Shown: piece by piece, positions 1 through 10,856 of the stretch
Layout: every line of letters begins with the position of its first letter
Numbering within the stretch: position 1 is the stretch's first letter
Assembly (NCBI GenBank): GCA_963931925.1
Contig: OZ007575.1
Location: 29,051,752-29,115,751, forward strand
Reading direction: 5' to 3'
Length of the DNA stretch: 64,000 bases
Source of the DNA: Onchidella celtica
Lineage: Eukaryota; Mollusca; Gastropoda; Systellommatophora; Onchidiidae
The notes under the pieces: generated by a model
Database searches by the model: none
Seen by the model: only the letters and a program-made list of their open reading frames with translations
Told to the model about the DNA's origin: nothing
Position numbers and translations under genes: made by a program

Positions 1-736
1 CCTTGGACAGCGAGTCGTGTGACTTGCTGATGAAATTGAAAAGCTTATCCACTTAAAATATATGTGGAGTTGAATTAGTAATAGAAAGTGGGGATCTATG
101 TGAATTACTTGTATCTTTTATGCAGTCGAATTAGAATCCTCAGTTGCTCTTAAACTGCATTTTTAATTTCATATTTGACGAAAGGATTTATGAACACTGT
201 TGCGGCCCTACAGGCCTGACCTAAACAGAAACACTTTTGTTGATTTAATATAAATTTGCTTGCGTGTTAGGTGCGCCAGTCCGAGTGTGAGTTGATCCTC
301 TCGACAGTCGAATGCTCTAACTCGCCTCGTGACATCATCCAATAGGCCTGTTCCTCCCTCTAAGCCTACATTATCTTGGTCAGCATACGCTTGTACTTGT
401 AGTACATAGTATAGTAGTAATAGCCTATACATCCACTAGTGTGGTGCCTGTGTGTGGGTAGTGTTGCAACTTGTAAGCTTGGATAACAAACGGGATGGGA
501 TGCAACAGTACGAGTATTGTCCGTCTGTCTCAATAGTCAATGGTAGTGTCACACATCCCCATTCAGCATTTCACGTTCACAAAACCAACAAGCAGACTTT
601 TGCATTAGGATGTAAATAGGTTCTCTTTTAGTTCATTCATTTCTCAATATAGCCTATATGGGGGCTACAATTTCCATTTTACTTTCAGTGAAGGCACACA
701 GCAGCGGCTGCCATTGGGCTGAAAAATATAAATAAA
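1..736. other. no gene recognised
   Basis: Mixed AT-rich sequence with short open frames only. No splice-bounded exon, RNA gene or transposon terminus could be supported here. Confidence 0.5.
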
Positions 737-1158
737 CGAAGTGCTTATTCGCAGATGTCTGCGAATAAAATCCCCGTCTTAACCGCAGACGTCTGCGAAT
801 AAAATCCCAATCTTATTCGCAGATGGGGGGTTTCTTGATTTTGTGATGTCTACTATGGGAAAGTTCTCCTGTATTCTGCAGTCTGCGATGGCGCAATGGC
901 TAGCATCCGCGGTTATCAGTCAGAGACTATGGGTCCGGTCCTGGGTTCAAACCTACGGCGTAGCAATTTTTTTTTTTAACCTAGGATTGCTCATTTTTAG
1001 GAAAAACAAATTTTTTTTTAAAAAGGATTTTGCAAAATTGATGTCGTGGGGAAATTGATCAATGTTACTAGATCTAGTGTGCGCCAGATTACTTTATTCC
1101 TTTTCATTTTATTTATTCCTGTTCGTTCAACGGGACAGAAATAAAAATGTAAAATCAA
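737..1158 (+). repeat. dispersed repeat module L, copy 1 (SINE-bearing)
   Basis: The stretch starts at cgaagtgcttatt and is shared with 19678-19868 plus 27538-27717. It carries tandem copies of a near-palindrome based on CGCAGACGTCTGCG near 750-830, then a tRNA-like segment, then a T-rich linker and the block aaggattttgcaaaattgat. The second copy is interrupted by a large transposon nest, so its two halves lie 7.7 kb apart. The true ends of the unit are uncertain. Confidence 0.6.
884..965 (+). repeat. tRNA-like SINE head
   Basis: A-box-like tggcgcaatggc lies at 889-900 and a B-box-like GGGTTCAAACC at 943-953, the spacing of an internal pol III promoter. TGCGATG (884-890) pairs imperfectly with CGTAGCA (959-965), like an acceptor stem. 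The inner arms fold poorly, so this is better read as the tRNA-derived head of a SINE or a tRNA pseudogene than as a working tRNA. A second copy is at 19763-19845. Confidence 0.5.
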
Positions 1159-1689
1159 ATTTTAAACATGTAAATGATTTGTTTTAGTCAGTGCGAATTG
1201 AACAGCTCATCTCTCTCCACGGTAACCTGGATCTATTTGTCATGTTTTATTACATTTTTTGTTTCCATGGAAGTTTATTTAATTCATTTTTATTTGTTCT
1301 GTCTCACTTTCTCTGTGATTTTACACCCGACAAAATTGGCTAATAATAATAATTCATCTAAAAAAAATTGTAAAAAATATTTTAAGAAATCCTAGCCACA
1401 ATTTTATCCTCTGAAGCAAAGCAACGATGATCCGAGTGGGAGTGGTGGGGGGGGGGAGAAGTAAAAAAGTCACCCCCAAAAAAAGTTAGATCTTGCGGAG
1501 CCTCGAATCCCCCCCCCCCCCCCCAACTCGGCAGGCGAGTTTAGTTCTGATAGGTTTTGGAATATAAAAAAAGGAATGTGGGGCAGAGGACGAACTCTTC
1601 TGGCTTTCCGATTTCCCCCTCGACACGCCATTTGTTTACTCTGGTCCGTTTCTGAATGAGAAGTGATGCGCATCGTTTGTTTTGGTCAT
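1159..1689. other. no gene recognised; homopolymer-rich
   Basis: Between repeat modules L and R. It contains G and C homopolymer runs near 1446-1460 and 1508-1524. Short frames here are low-complexity and not believed to be genes. Confidence 0.45.
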
Positions 1690-2070
1690 GTGATTGAGAT
1701 GGACACTCGGGTGGCCGCCGCTGGCCTCTCACTCGTCGAGCGAAGGAATTGTTTGTTTCTGCTTTTCAATGTATGTATGTGATTGTGAAGTTAATCTGAT
1801 CTTTCTAGACTTTTATCACTCGCTAAAATTCAGAGGGCTTTGGTTCTCTCGCCTGCTTGTTATGGTAATTTGGCGATTTTGTATCCCATAGACAGCTCCC
1901 GCCATCAAAAATGTTTTGTTGAAAGTTTCATCGATAACTCCATTTTACGCGAGGAGGTTGTCAGGTGACGCATAAGGAACTCTTCCTAAATAAGAATCAC
2001 AAACAGAAAATCCATCTGCGAAAAAGATTCTGATCTTATTCGCAGACGTCTGCGAATAAGCGTGGCCAGT
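1690..2070 (-). repeat. dispersed repeat module R, copy 1
   Basis: The reverse complement of this stretch closely matches 27719-28072. It ends at the near-palindrome CTTATTCGCAGACGTCTG (2036-2062). The same palindrome sits at the left edge of module L, so the two modules may be parts of one element whose internal order varies between copies. Confidence 0.6.
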
Positions 2071-2099
2071 ATCAGGGCGGCCACATAGCCAGGAAGTTG

Positions 2100-2355
2100 G
2101 GGAGGAGTACCTTACTCGAGCGCCACTTTTTGATAAAAAACCCTATATATTTTTTCGGTACTTATTAATTTTGTTAGTTTATCCAATTGTCATTGGAAAA
2201 AAAAGCAATGATTGATATGTAACGACGTGAGGGTCTAGTCAGTTTGTATCATCGAGGCCGTAGGCCGATGTTCGTCTGGGCAGTAGTCAGATTGACATAT
2301 CAGGGAAAGCCGCCGGGGTAGCTATATACTGGCGCTCGAGTACGGAACTCCTTCC
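2100..2355. mobile_element. MITE family with 8-bp TSD, copy 1 (256 bp)
   Basis: Imperfect terminal inverted repeats start GGGAGGAGTACCTTACTCGA on the left and GGAAGGAGTTCCGTACTCGA on the right. Flanks GGAAGTTG (2092-2099) and GGAAGTTC (2356-2363) agree at 7 of 8 positions. A second copy at 20027-20241 has a perfect 8-bp duplication. No coding capacity. GG termini with 8-bp duplications would fit Merlin-type elements, but hAT or P relatives are not excluded. Confidence 0.75.
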
Positions 2356-4143
2356 GGAAGTTCGCCATTAGAGCGCTTCAAAAGTACCAGAATAGAATTT
2401 AGAAACATGAATGAGTTAAAATGAGCCGCTCGGAAGCTTGCTAGACTTGGTTTACTTCCAGGCAGTTTAAATCTACCATTTCCTGCTCAGTGATCACACC
2501 TTAATGCATTGACTAGAGTGTCTAGATCGAGTATAATATATTATATATATAATCCGGTCTCAGACAAAACGACTGACACATGAATTTAGGGGAGGAGTCC
2601 CATTTGAGGCAACTTTAGAAGCATCCGTGACCGGGAGGTCGCGGCCCTCCCCTAACGAGTTGGTGCACTGGAAAGATCTTTGTTCCTCGGTGAGTTAGGA
2701 GTAGGCCTGCCGCCTAGATCTAGATCTAGATCTATAATCTAGTCCTCTAGATCATCATGTTTTGCGGTTCTCTGCGATTAACACTCGGACTCAGAACATG
2801 AAATAGGAGCTCACATGAAGTTGTGTAACTCTTACGGTACTCCTTAAGAATTTAGCAAACTTGCTGAAACGTTAAATGCACTTAATTACCTTCACAATGG
2901 GAGGATCACTGGCACGAAACGCAGTTCTTCTTGAACAGATCTAGCCGAAGATTCACGATCATGTGATACTACTGTCTGCTGACACCGAAAAGGGCCTTTG
3001 TTTTTTTCTTTCGCTATCGATACGGAATCTTGTCATTTCTCATGATGTCATCATTTGAAGAAAAGAAAAAGATGACTGAGCAGATAGTTGGGGTGTCTCA
3101 TAGTAAAGCTTTGTAAAACCGCAAACAAACAATGGATGCATTAACAAAGTTGTACCATAGTGGTAAAATAACAAGAAAAAGCAAAGTAACGTGAAAAATT
3201 AAATTTACACCGGCACCCCTGTCACTGAACTGAACAAAATGTACGCAAAACCGTATTTTGGGGTAAATGTTCTGTGAACTCCTTGGATTTTCTATCTGTT
3301 TCGGGTGTTTAAACCGAACATAATTTCAGATAAGACATACATTCCAAGTAGTGCAGGTTTTTTTTTTCATAACTCCTATAAACTGGATCGTTCGCACTCA
3401 AATGCGCTTTTATGAGAGGTCGAGCCTATATAGCACCAAAGATGAATAAAAATAACATTAAAAAATCAGATTTAATTTTTTAAAAAGTAAGTTCCCTATG
3501 TCAGCCCAACTGTAAAACATATACAACTTGCAAGGCACTATAATGAGTGTGGCCAATATGTGGTAACCTCCGGCACCACTCTCTTTCCAAAATAAAGGCC
3601 TGACTTTGCTTTCAGGGAACGTAATTTTAAGCAGCTGTGGGTTAAAAATAAAAAGCTGACATCTATATTTTCCAGGCTGCAAAGAAAAGAGAAAATAACG
3701 AAATCAAACATTTTGAACGCACATCGCAACTGATGGACGAGGTTGTAGTATATATAATATCATACCCATGCCATCTATTTTTATCGTACTTGGCAGTAAC
3801 TCAAATTTTTCACCTAAATTCCTTGCACCGAATACTAATTCACATTATGTTAGGCGTGCCTTAAAATACATTCCCAAACCACTCTTGTGGCATTGTAAAG
3901 TACCGGTAGTGAAGATTTTTTTCGGAGGGTGGCGGGTCGAGAGGAAGGTTGTTGATTTTGCCCCCGCCCCCATTTTTTTCTCATTCTTTCTTTATTTTTG
4001 GTACATTATTTGGTAATGCTCCGAGAAAGACATTTTGTTCGAAATAGTAAGATAATGGAACAAATTAGATAAGAGACACCCAGGTTATGTTCAGCAACTC
4101 TTTCAGGCTCTACTCGGATGTTCATTTTCTTTTCAAATATTGT
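2356..4143. other. no gene recognised
   Basis: Intergenic AT-rich sequence with a short TA-rich patch near 2536-2552 and an AGATCT-rich patch near 2716-2760. The open frames at 3458-4016 lack family resemblance. Confidence 0.5.
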
Positions 4144-4533
4144 TGTAACAAGATGGTGGCTGGTGGGGGTGAAGGTGTAGATATGGTGTAGATGAACCAT
4201 TGGTGGGGGTTTCACTCTTGTTACTGCGGCTGGTTAGGCCGCAACATTCACTCGGTTCGTGCCAGGGCGGTAAAACTGCTCACACTATCAAAGAAGAATA
4301 TAAGTCTATTGTAGGGCACAAAAGACGTTTATTCAATAACACACACACCTGCTCTCGACTGGGGGAAGAGACGCAGTCGTGTAACAGTATACCAATTAAC
4401 AACAAGACAAATATATAGGCTACATGTAATGTCACATGGCATAGTTAACACGACTAGCATAATAATAATACATGTATAAAACGTAAATAAATCAAGAGTG
4501 AAGATAATGAACACAGCATGAGATGTGCGATAT

Positions 4534-4547
4534 CAGAGAGAGAGAGA

Positions 4548-4604
<57 letters not shown>
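4534..4604. repeat. (AG)n microsatellite in the left LTR
   Basis: A nearly pure GA dinucleotide run inside the LTR. The equivalent run in the right LTR (12779-12861) differs in length, as expected from slippage after insertion. Confidence 0.95.
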
Positions 4605-4606
<2 letters not shown>

Positions 4607-5008
4607 CAATATTATCCAAAGACTTCTAAACATTCAGTATGCACTAATATCGTGGTCATCGATCTAACATAACACTAGTGAGCAAACACTCTGCTCGGTT
4701 AGGCTAACAGTACACGGCATTTCAGTACATGTATCTAAAACAATATAAACAGCATAACCACAGCTTAGGACTCTGGTATTATGATAGTGACTGGTATCAT
4801 AACTTCCCGAGTCGTATATACTTATGAGGAAAATATATCTATTGCTTACAGAGTTACACTCATCGTAAATATCTGATAGCATCTGATATTATCATCTTAA
4901 AATCAGCAAGAACAGTATTATAAGTATTAAAGAGCACGTACCTGTCAAAGAAGAATATAAGTCTATTGTAGGGCACAAAAGACGTTTATTCAATAACACA
5001 CACACCTG

Positions 5009-5532
5009 AGGCGTGTTCAGTTGTCCGGGCGCCTTGAGGTGCCTAGCATGCGCACCGTTCAGTGCGAACCGCCAGCAAAGGCAGCCGCGAAGAATGCTTG
5101 CTGGAGGAAGGGGACAGCATTGCGAAGTGCCCGCCACAGTTTTCCAATATGGCGACCCCGATAGAAATCAAAATGGACGCAGTTTGCCAATATTTCGTCC
5201 CCCATATGATTCAAAATTACGCCGTGTTCCAGTATGGCTGCGCCCTAGGATTCAAAACAACACAACTCTTTTAACCATTAACCTTCTTGAAAACCTTTGC
5301 AGAGCCACCAATCTTCCCTAGAATACTGACTTGATAATACCATGTTTTTTCTTACGTTTCTGTAGTTGCGTGAATCAAATCGCCTCGCGATATGTCTGTC
5401 ACATCTTGACTCCATATTGGAAGGTGAAATAGACGCAAGACAGTACATTCAGTATAATGCCTGCCAGGCATAATGTTCAGTGCAGGCGCCGCGCAATCTC
5501 TCAGAAGGCTGCCTTCGCAACTGAACACGCCT
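5009..5532. mobile_element. MITE in the left LTR, 3-bp TSD CTG (524 bp)
   Basis: Inverted termini AGGCGTGTTCAGTTG (5009-5023) and CAACTGAACACGCCT (5518-5532) match perfectly. Flanking CTG occurs at 5006-5008 and 5533-5535. The right LTR has the uninterrupted site acacctgctctcg, which confirms the insertion. No transposase frame. A 3-bp duplication is compatible with PIF/Harbinger, but the family is not proven. Confidence 0.88.
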
Positions 5533-5585
5533 CTGCTCTCGACTGGGGGAAGAGACGCAGTGCTTGGGGCTTGACAGGCCCGGGG

Positions 5586-5592
5586 TTTTATA
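5586..5592 (-). promoter_or_regulatory. TATA box in the LTR
   Basis: TATAAAA reads on the - strand here and again at 14786-14792 in the right LTR. In the right LTR the LINE insertion starts about 28 bp downstream, close to where transcription should begin. Confidence 0.5.
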
Positions 5593-5727
5593 CGATTCTT
5601 TCCCATCCTCCCACGGTCTTGGGGGCGGGTCAGTCTAACTGCCGCTCACAGTTAAGCACTGTGATTGGAACACGCTCCTACGCTCCTTTAAGACAAAATA
5701 CTGAATCCCAAAATACCACATACCACA

Positions 5728-5739
5728 TACTCCCCCCTG
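5728..5739 (-). promoter_or_regulatory. polypurine tract of the Gypsy element
   Basis: On the - strand a run of six G within CAGGGGGGAGTA lies directly inside the 3' LTR, the usual plus-strand priming site of LTR elements. Confidence 0.75.
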
Positions 5740-5869
5740 AACACAAAAAATCGTCCCGATTTTTGCTCAGAATGGAATAAAAAAGAACGAAATAAGAACA
5801 AAACCACCTAACTGAAACCTTAAGACACATCTGAGGTCTCGGACAAGTCAACTGGAATCATGCATACCA

Positions 5870-8815
5870 TTAATGTCTACGGAATTTACGGAAAATAAAA
5901 GAGTCCCGAACTTTATCTCTTAAAGTTCTTAATTGTTGTGAAATAACGAAGTCACCAGATGTCATCCATCTTGGCCTTCGTCGTCGTCTAGGCGACCGAA
6001 TTTCCACCGGAGTCTCACTGGACTCAGAATCTGCCAGAGAACTAATGTCATGGTTGGATGAGAGATGGTCATCGGTACCTGACATTCGTACTGCGTTTGT
6101 CTCTAAGTCTGACCGTTCGATAACGCAAACACTTTGCTCTGAATCTGAAGGAGAAGACTCATGTCGCTCTCGCAAATTCGCGACGGACCTATTGCATTTT
6201 CGTGGGGCGCGACTTAAAACAGTCACCTTATCATTATCAGGTTGCTCGCCAACCTCTCTCGGTGTGAAGGGTAGCAACAAATTTCGGTGTAATGTCTTTT
6301 TAGGACCTTGGCCGTCAGCCTTTTGCACGACATATACAGGAATGTCTATATTAGGTCTTTTCAATACTACATAAACATCGGAATGCCATCTATCTGCTAG
6401 TTTATGTTTCCCAGTGAAAGCAAGTCTTCGAACAAGAACTTGATCACCTGGTTGAATAGCAGCTCCCTGAATCTTTCTGTCATAACACTGTTTCTGCGAG
6501 TGCTTTGCTTTTTCGGAGGCTTTAAGAGCTGATCTATGAGCATAGTCCAGACGCTCCCGGATATTTTTCACATAATCAGGATAGGATTTAGATTGTACCG
6601 GCATCGACTGTTCTAACAAACCAAATTCAAGATCAATCGGAAGTTTGGGTTCGCGACCGAACATAAGAAAATACGGTGAATAGCCTGTGGAAGCATGTCG
6701 GGTACAGTTGTAAGCGTGGGTCATTTGAGGTACAAAAGCTTTCCAATTTGCTTTGTGTTCATCAGGCAAAGTGCCGAGCATGTCCAGCAGTGTGCGATTG
6801 AAACGCTCGGTCTGACCATTGCCTTGGGCATGGTAAGGTGTTGTTCTGGACTTTTTAATACCTGTGATCTGACATAGAGATTGAATGACTCCGCTTTCAA
6901 AGGCTCGTCCTTGGTCTGAATGAAGTCTAGCGGGTAGACCGTAATGAACAATAAAATTATCAAACAAGACTTTCGCAGTTGTTTGTGCTGTTTGATTACG
7001 CGTCGGTATGGCTTGTGCATATTTACTGAAATGATCAGTGATGACAAGTATATTTTCTATCCCTCCTGAGCAAGGTTCAAGAGACAGATAATCAATGCAA
7101 ACTAATTCCATAGGCTGACTTGTCGTAATGCTTACAAGAGGAGCCCGCTGATGTGTATCTGCCTTCCTGCAGACACAACGTTTACACGAAGCAATATATC
7201 TTTTCACGTCCTGTGACATGCCAGGCCAGAAGAATCGCCTACGTAAAAGATCCAAAGTCTTATCAATTCCAAGGTGTCCACAATCATCATGAACTCCCTT
7301 CAAAGCTTTCTGGCGGAAAGCCACAGGCAATACCAACTGGAAGATGGTATTATCATGTTCATGACATTGCCTATACAATACACCTTCTTTCATTTTCAGC
7401 TTACTTCCCTCTTTCAGAAGTTGCCTTGCACCCGTAGTGCACTTCGACTTTGATACGGACCCCTCTATGCACGATATCACTTCATTAATATTTCTGACAC
7501 ATTGCTGAGCGTTGGCCCAGTCAATTTTTGTGTCAACCTGTTCAAACAAGGCTGAATTGTCAGGAATGTTATCAGCTTCTCTATCTTCTAAATCTGTGCC
7601 ACTATCCAAAATATCACTCAAGGGTGTGTGAACAGTGGAACCCTGTAGGGCTGCTTGAATTACATTACTATGGACAGTGCATGGCCATTTAATCCGAGAC
7701 AAACCATCCGCATCTCGATTACACTTTCCCGGTTTGTACTTCAATTCGAAATCAAATTCCGAGAGGTGCGCAACCCATCTGAGACCAGTAGCATCAAGCT
7801 TAGCTGAAGTCATTACATAAGTCAGTGGGTTATTATCGGTGTACACACAGAATTTGTTTCCATATAAATAATCATAAAATTTCTCAGTAACAGCCCATTT
7901 TAATGCGAGAAATTCAAGTTTATGGGCAGGATAATTTCTCTCAGACTTAGAAAGACCTCTACTTGCAAATGCTATCACACGTTTCTTGCCACCCTGTTCC
8001 TGGTACAAAACAGCACCTATCGCCTCAGATGAAGCATCAGTGTGAAGAATGAAATCTTTAGAGTAATCGGCATAAGCCAGAACAGGTGCGTCAACTACAA
8101 GATCTTTTAACTGATCAAATGCCGCCTGTTGATCGTCACTCCAAATTAGTTTAGTGCTGCCCCTCTTTCCCCCGACGTCCTGTAGGAGCCTATGAAGGGG
8201 TTTGGCAATAGAAGAAAAGTTTGGTACAAAACGACGATAAAAACCAACAGATCCTAGAAAACTCTGGAGTTCTTTAAGTGTCTTTGGAACTGGCCACTTT
8301 TGCACGCATTCTATTTTTTCTGGGTCACAAGACACGCCGTCTTTAGAAACTACATGTCCAAGATATTTCAACTCACTCTGGAGGAATTTACATTTAGAAG
8401 GTTTTAGTTTAAGTCCCGCATCAGACAATTTTCTGAAAATTGTCTCCAACTTCTGAAGGTGCTCCTTAAAAGTTCTACTAAATACAATGATATCATCTAA
8501 GTAAAGAAGACAGTCTTTGAGATTCGAGTCTCCCATACATGTTTCCATACATCTCTGAAAAGTCGCAACCCCATTGGTAACGCCAAATGGTAGACGACAA
8601 CATTCATAGAAACCTAAATTCCCAACCGTGAAAGCAGTTTTTGAAATATCTTCCTCCGCAACTTCAATCTGCCAATATCCGCTTTTTAAGTCAAGTGAAG
8701 AAAAATACTGGGATCCATGAAGCGCATCTAAGGTGTCTTCAATTCTTGGAATAGCATATGCATCCTTTACTGTTCTCGCGTTTAGCTTTCGGTAATCTAT
8801 ACATACTCGTAAACT
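5870..8815 (-). pseudogene. pol: Gypsy pol, part 2: most of RT, RNase H, integrase
   Basis: This open frame continues pol after a one-base break at 8816-8817. The RT catalytic motif is YLDDIIVFS. RNase H shows HTDASSEAIGAVLY and YTDNNPLTYV. Integrase has a His2-Cys2 zinc finger (GHLGIDK to CKRC) and a D,D,E core: ICIDYL-type first Asp (read as VCIDYL), LHSDQGRAFE and NGQTERFNR. A basic C-terminal tail of roughly 130 residues follows; no chromodomain is evident. No stop occurs from 8815 to 5870, so the copy is damaged only at the break. Acts in reverse transcription and integration of the element. Confidence 0.93.
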
Positions 8816-9951
8816 TCATCTGGTTTTCGAACTAGAACGCAGTTCGAACTGAATGAACTTTGTGACGGACGAATCACGCCTTGATCCAACATATCAGCTA
8901 TCTCTTTCCTAACTTCTTCAATCATCGCATGGGGAATCTTTCTGTATCTATCTTTAAATGGTGTTTCATCTGTTAGCTTTATATGGTGTTGCATGATGTT
9001 AGTTTTTCCCAAGTCCAAATGATGGTTCGAGAAGATATGGCTATATTTCTTTAAGAGTTGTTTTAACTGACGCGCCTCGCTTTCAGTCACATTGGATGGT
9101 ATGGTCTGTAACATGGCTTCGGTGACATCAGACACTTGTGGATATTCTGCAGTCTGATTTGACTTTGTTTGAATCTGCGCCACTTGCACGGAACAAACAT
9201 TAGTGCGCATAGGACTAGTTAGCGTACGAGCTGACGTATTCCTAACTAGTACATTTACTTGACTAATTGACTTTATGGGTTTAACATCAATCACCCCTGA
9301 GCTCACTCTGATGCCGCCAGGCAAATTATTGGTGAATTCTTCTAGTATGACTGTGATAGGGGCTGTCAGAGCCAGCATACATAAATTTCCCGCAATCATT
9401 TTCGACTCACCAGGTCGCAAAGTCTCTTGACTATTAGTACAAAGAAATCCAAGATTTCTATCACTCTTTACGGCTGACACATGGGACATCACCGCCCCCA
9501 GCGTTAATTCCCATGCGGATGGAAGAGAAACAGCTGGAGAACATAGTGGTACAAGCTCCTGCAGAATATTCATGCCAATTAAGGCGGGGACACGTTTGTT
9601 ATATTGCGTGTCAGGCACTACAAGGAAAAGCGCATTCAATGGTTTGGAACAAAACGGCAAAGACACATTAATCTCACAAACACCCTTATACTTTAAACTT
9701 TCCCCACCTGCCCCATAAATTCCCATGACAGAGGACAGGGGTTGAACGTCAATATTTCTATTTACACAAAACGGATACGAAAGGCACGACACCATAGAAC
9801 CAGTGTCCAGCAATGCCTTCGGAAGAACATTATTCAAACTAACGAAAACCTCATTAGCGGGTCCAACTAAAGGCACAGGGCTTTGATTATAACCGTCTAG
9901 GAGTCGCCCCGCCGTCCCAGACTCCGTTCGTTTAAAGGACACTGAGTTTGT
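8797..9951 (-). pseudogene. pol: Gypsy pol, part 1: protease and start of RT
   Basis: The frame opens at 9951 after a TAA and overlaps gag by 55 bp in the -1 frame, so it is probably made by ribosomal frameshifting rather than from its own ATG. An aspartic protease active site, LLDTGSMVSCL, lies near its start. The end shows the beginning of the RT domain (CVLVRKPD). A missing base at 8816-8817 then diverts the frame to an early stop at 8797. Sequencing error or true mutation cannot be told apart here. Confidence 0.9.
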
Positions 9952-10856
9952 TTATGGCCAGGCCTATTGCAACGATAGCATCTAGGTTCTGTAACATTAA
10001 TTCTAGTCTGAGGTCGAGCGTTCATTTTCAACCCCTCTACTGCTTTTGCCAAACTACTCATCTTGCGCTCTAATCTAAGTACAGTATCACCGTCAGCCAC
10101 CTGTTCCAGACTGTGGACGGTTGGCCTCGATGCCGTGACTGAGGTTTTACTTTTTACTTCCTCCACGCGGGCGGCAACTAACAATTTCTCAAAATCTAAA
10201 TTTGAGTCGTATTTGTGCTTGATGGCCTGCTGCATGGTGAGATCTACCATACCATGGTAAAATCTCGACCTCAACATGTCGGCCGCACCCGCTGATGTCA
10301 TCAGCGGTGGAGATTTTTGCGATATCTGGGCTACTAATGATTGAAGTCGCACAGCCCACGCTGTCACAGACTCCTCGTGTGTCTGTACAGCTGTTGCCAC
10401 CTTTTGGAGGAGATCGGCCGATGGTAGAATATTGCCATATAAAGAGTCTAAATTGTGTAATATTCCGTCACACGTTGCTTCCTCTCCCATCTGAACAATA
10501 AGATCGGCAGGGAGGCCCTTTAACGAACGACGCATTGCAGCAACTAATATGCGGTCTTGATAAATTTGTGACCTCTGGAGGTCTTTAACCTCCAAACGCC
10601 ACTGCAAATACGAGCAGTGGGACGAAACTCCATCGGCCCCCGAAAAAATAGACAATCTGGGCTGCTCAGCTGCCCTCATAGGATACATTGTATTAACATT
10701 TTCTTCCGTTGCAGAACCTGACGGAGTTTTAGGGCCCCGCAACTTCTTAACGACTTCTTCCCTAGCCTCAGGCCTCAGTAAATCTATTGAATCAAGAATC
10801 GACTGAAGGTCTGAGTTTTCCTTTGCCGCGGCAACTGCTGTCTTTCTGGACGCCAT
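9897..10856 (-). CDS. gag: Gypsy gag polyprotein
   Basis: A 319-residue frame from an ATG. A CCHC zinc knuckle, CYRCNRPGHKQTQC, lies near the C-terminus (about residues 292-305), typical of the nucleocapsid part that binds element RNA. The N-terminal two thirds resemble a capsid-like helical region, by position only. It ends inside the frameshift site and overlaps pol by 55 bp. The frame is intact, with no internal stops. Confidence 0.9.
   Translation of the reverse strand: MASRKTAVAAAKENSDLQSILDSIDLLRPEAREEVVKKLRGPKTPSGSATEENVNTMYPMRAAEQPRLSIFSGADGVSSHCSYLQWRLEVKDLQRSQIYQDRILVAAMRRSLKGLPADLIVQMGEEATCDGILHNLDSLYGNILPSADLLQKVATAVQTHEESVTAWAVRLQSLVAQISQKSPPLMTSAGAADMLRSRFYHGMVDLTMQQAIKHKYDSNLDFEKLLVAARVEEVKSKTSVTASRPTVHSLEQVADGDTVLRLERKMSSLAKAVEGLKMNARPQTRINVTEPRCYRCNRPGHKQTQCPLNERSLGRRGDS
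9900..9936 (-). promoter_or_regulatory. -1 ribosomal frameshift signal
   Basis: The heptamer T-TTA-AAC (9936-9930) sits in the gag reading frame, the classical X-XXY-YYZ pattern. Four nucleotides later GGAGTC (9925-9920) can pair with GACTCC (9905-9900), forming a 6-bp stem with a 14-nt loop. The pol frame is exactly -1 relative to gag. Function is inferred; the motif and stem are seen directly. Confidence 0.75.

Larger units (their letters stand above)
4144..5727 (-). repeat. 3' LTR of the Gypsy element (interrupted by a MITE)
   Basis: Matches the right LTR from TGTAACAAGATGG to ACCACATACCACA. About 1.06 kb remains after removing the MITE at 5009-5532. It holds an internal direct duplication of about 90 bp (4288-4377, and 4945-5008 continued at 5536-5561). 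Each duplicate carries AATAAA on the - strand, giving two candidate poly(A) signals. Confidence 0.92.

Noticed and set aside
843-1058. 71-residue frame over the tRNA-like element
   Set aside because: Lies in a non-coding dispersed repeat with poly-T tracts.
4200-4418. 72-residue frame also found identically at 12445-12663
   Set aside because: Identity results from the two LTRs; no protein features.
7153-7437. 94-residue + strand frame
   Set aside because: Shadow antisense to the integrase part of pol.
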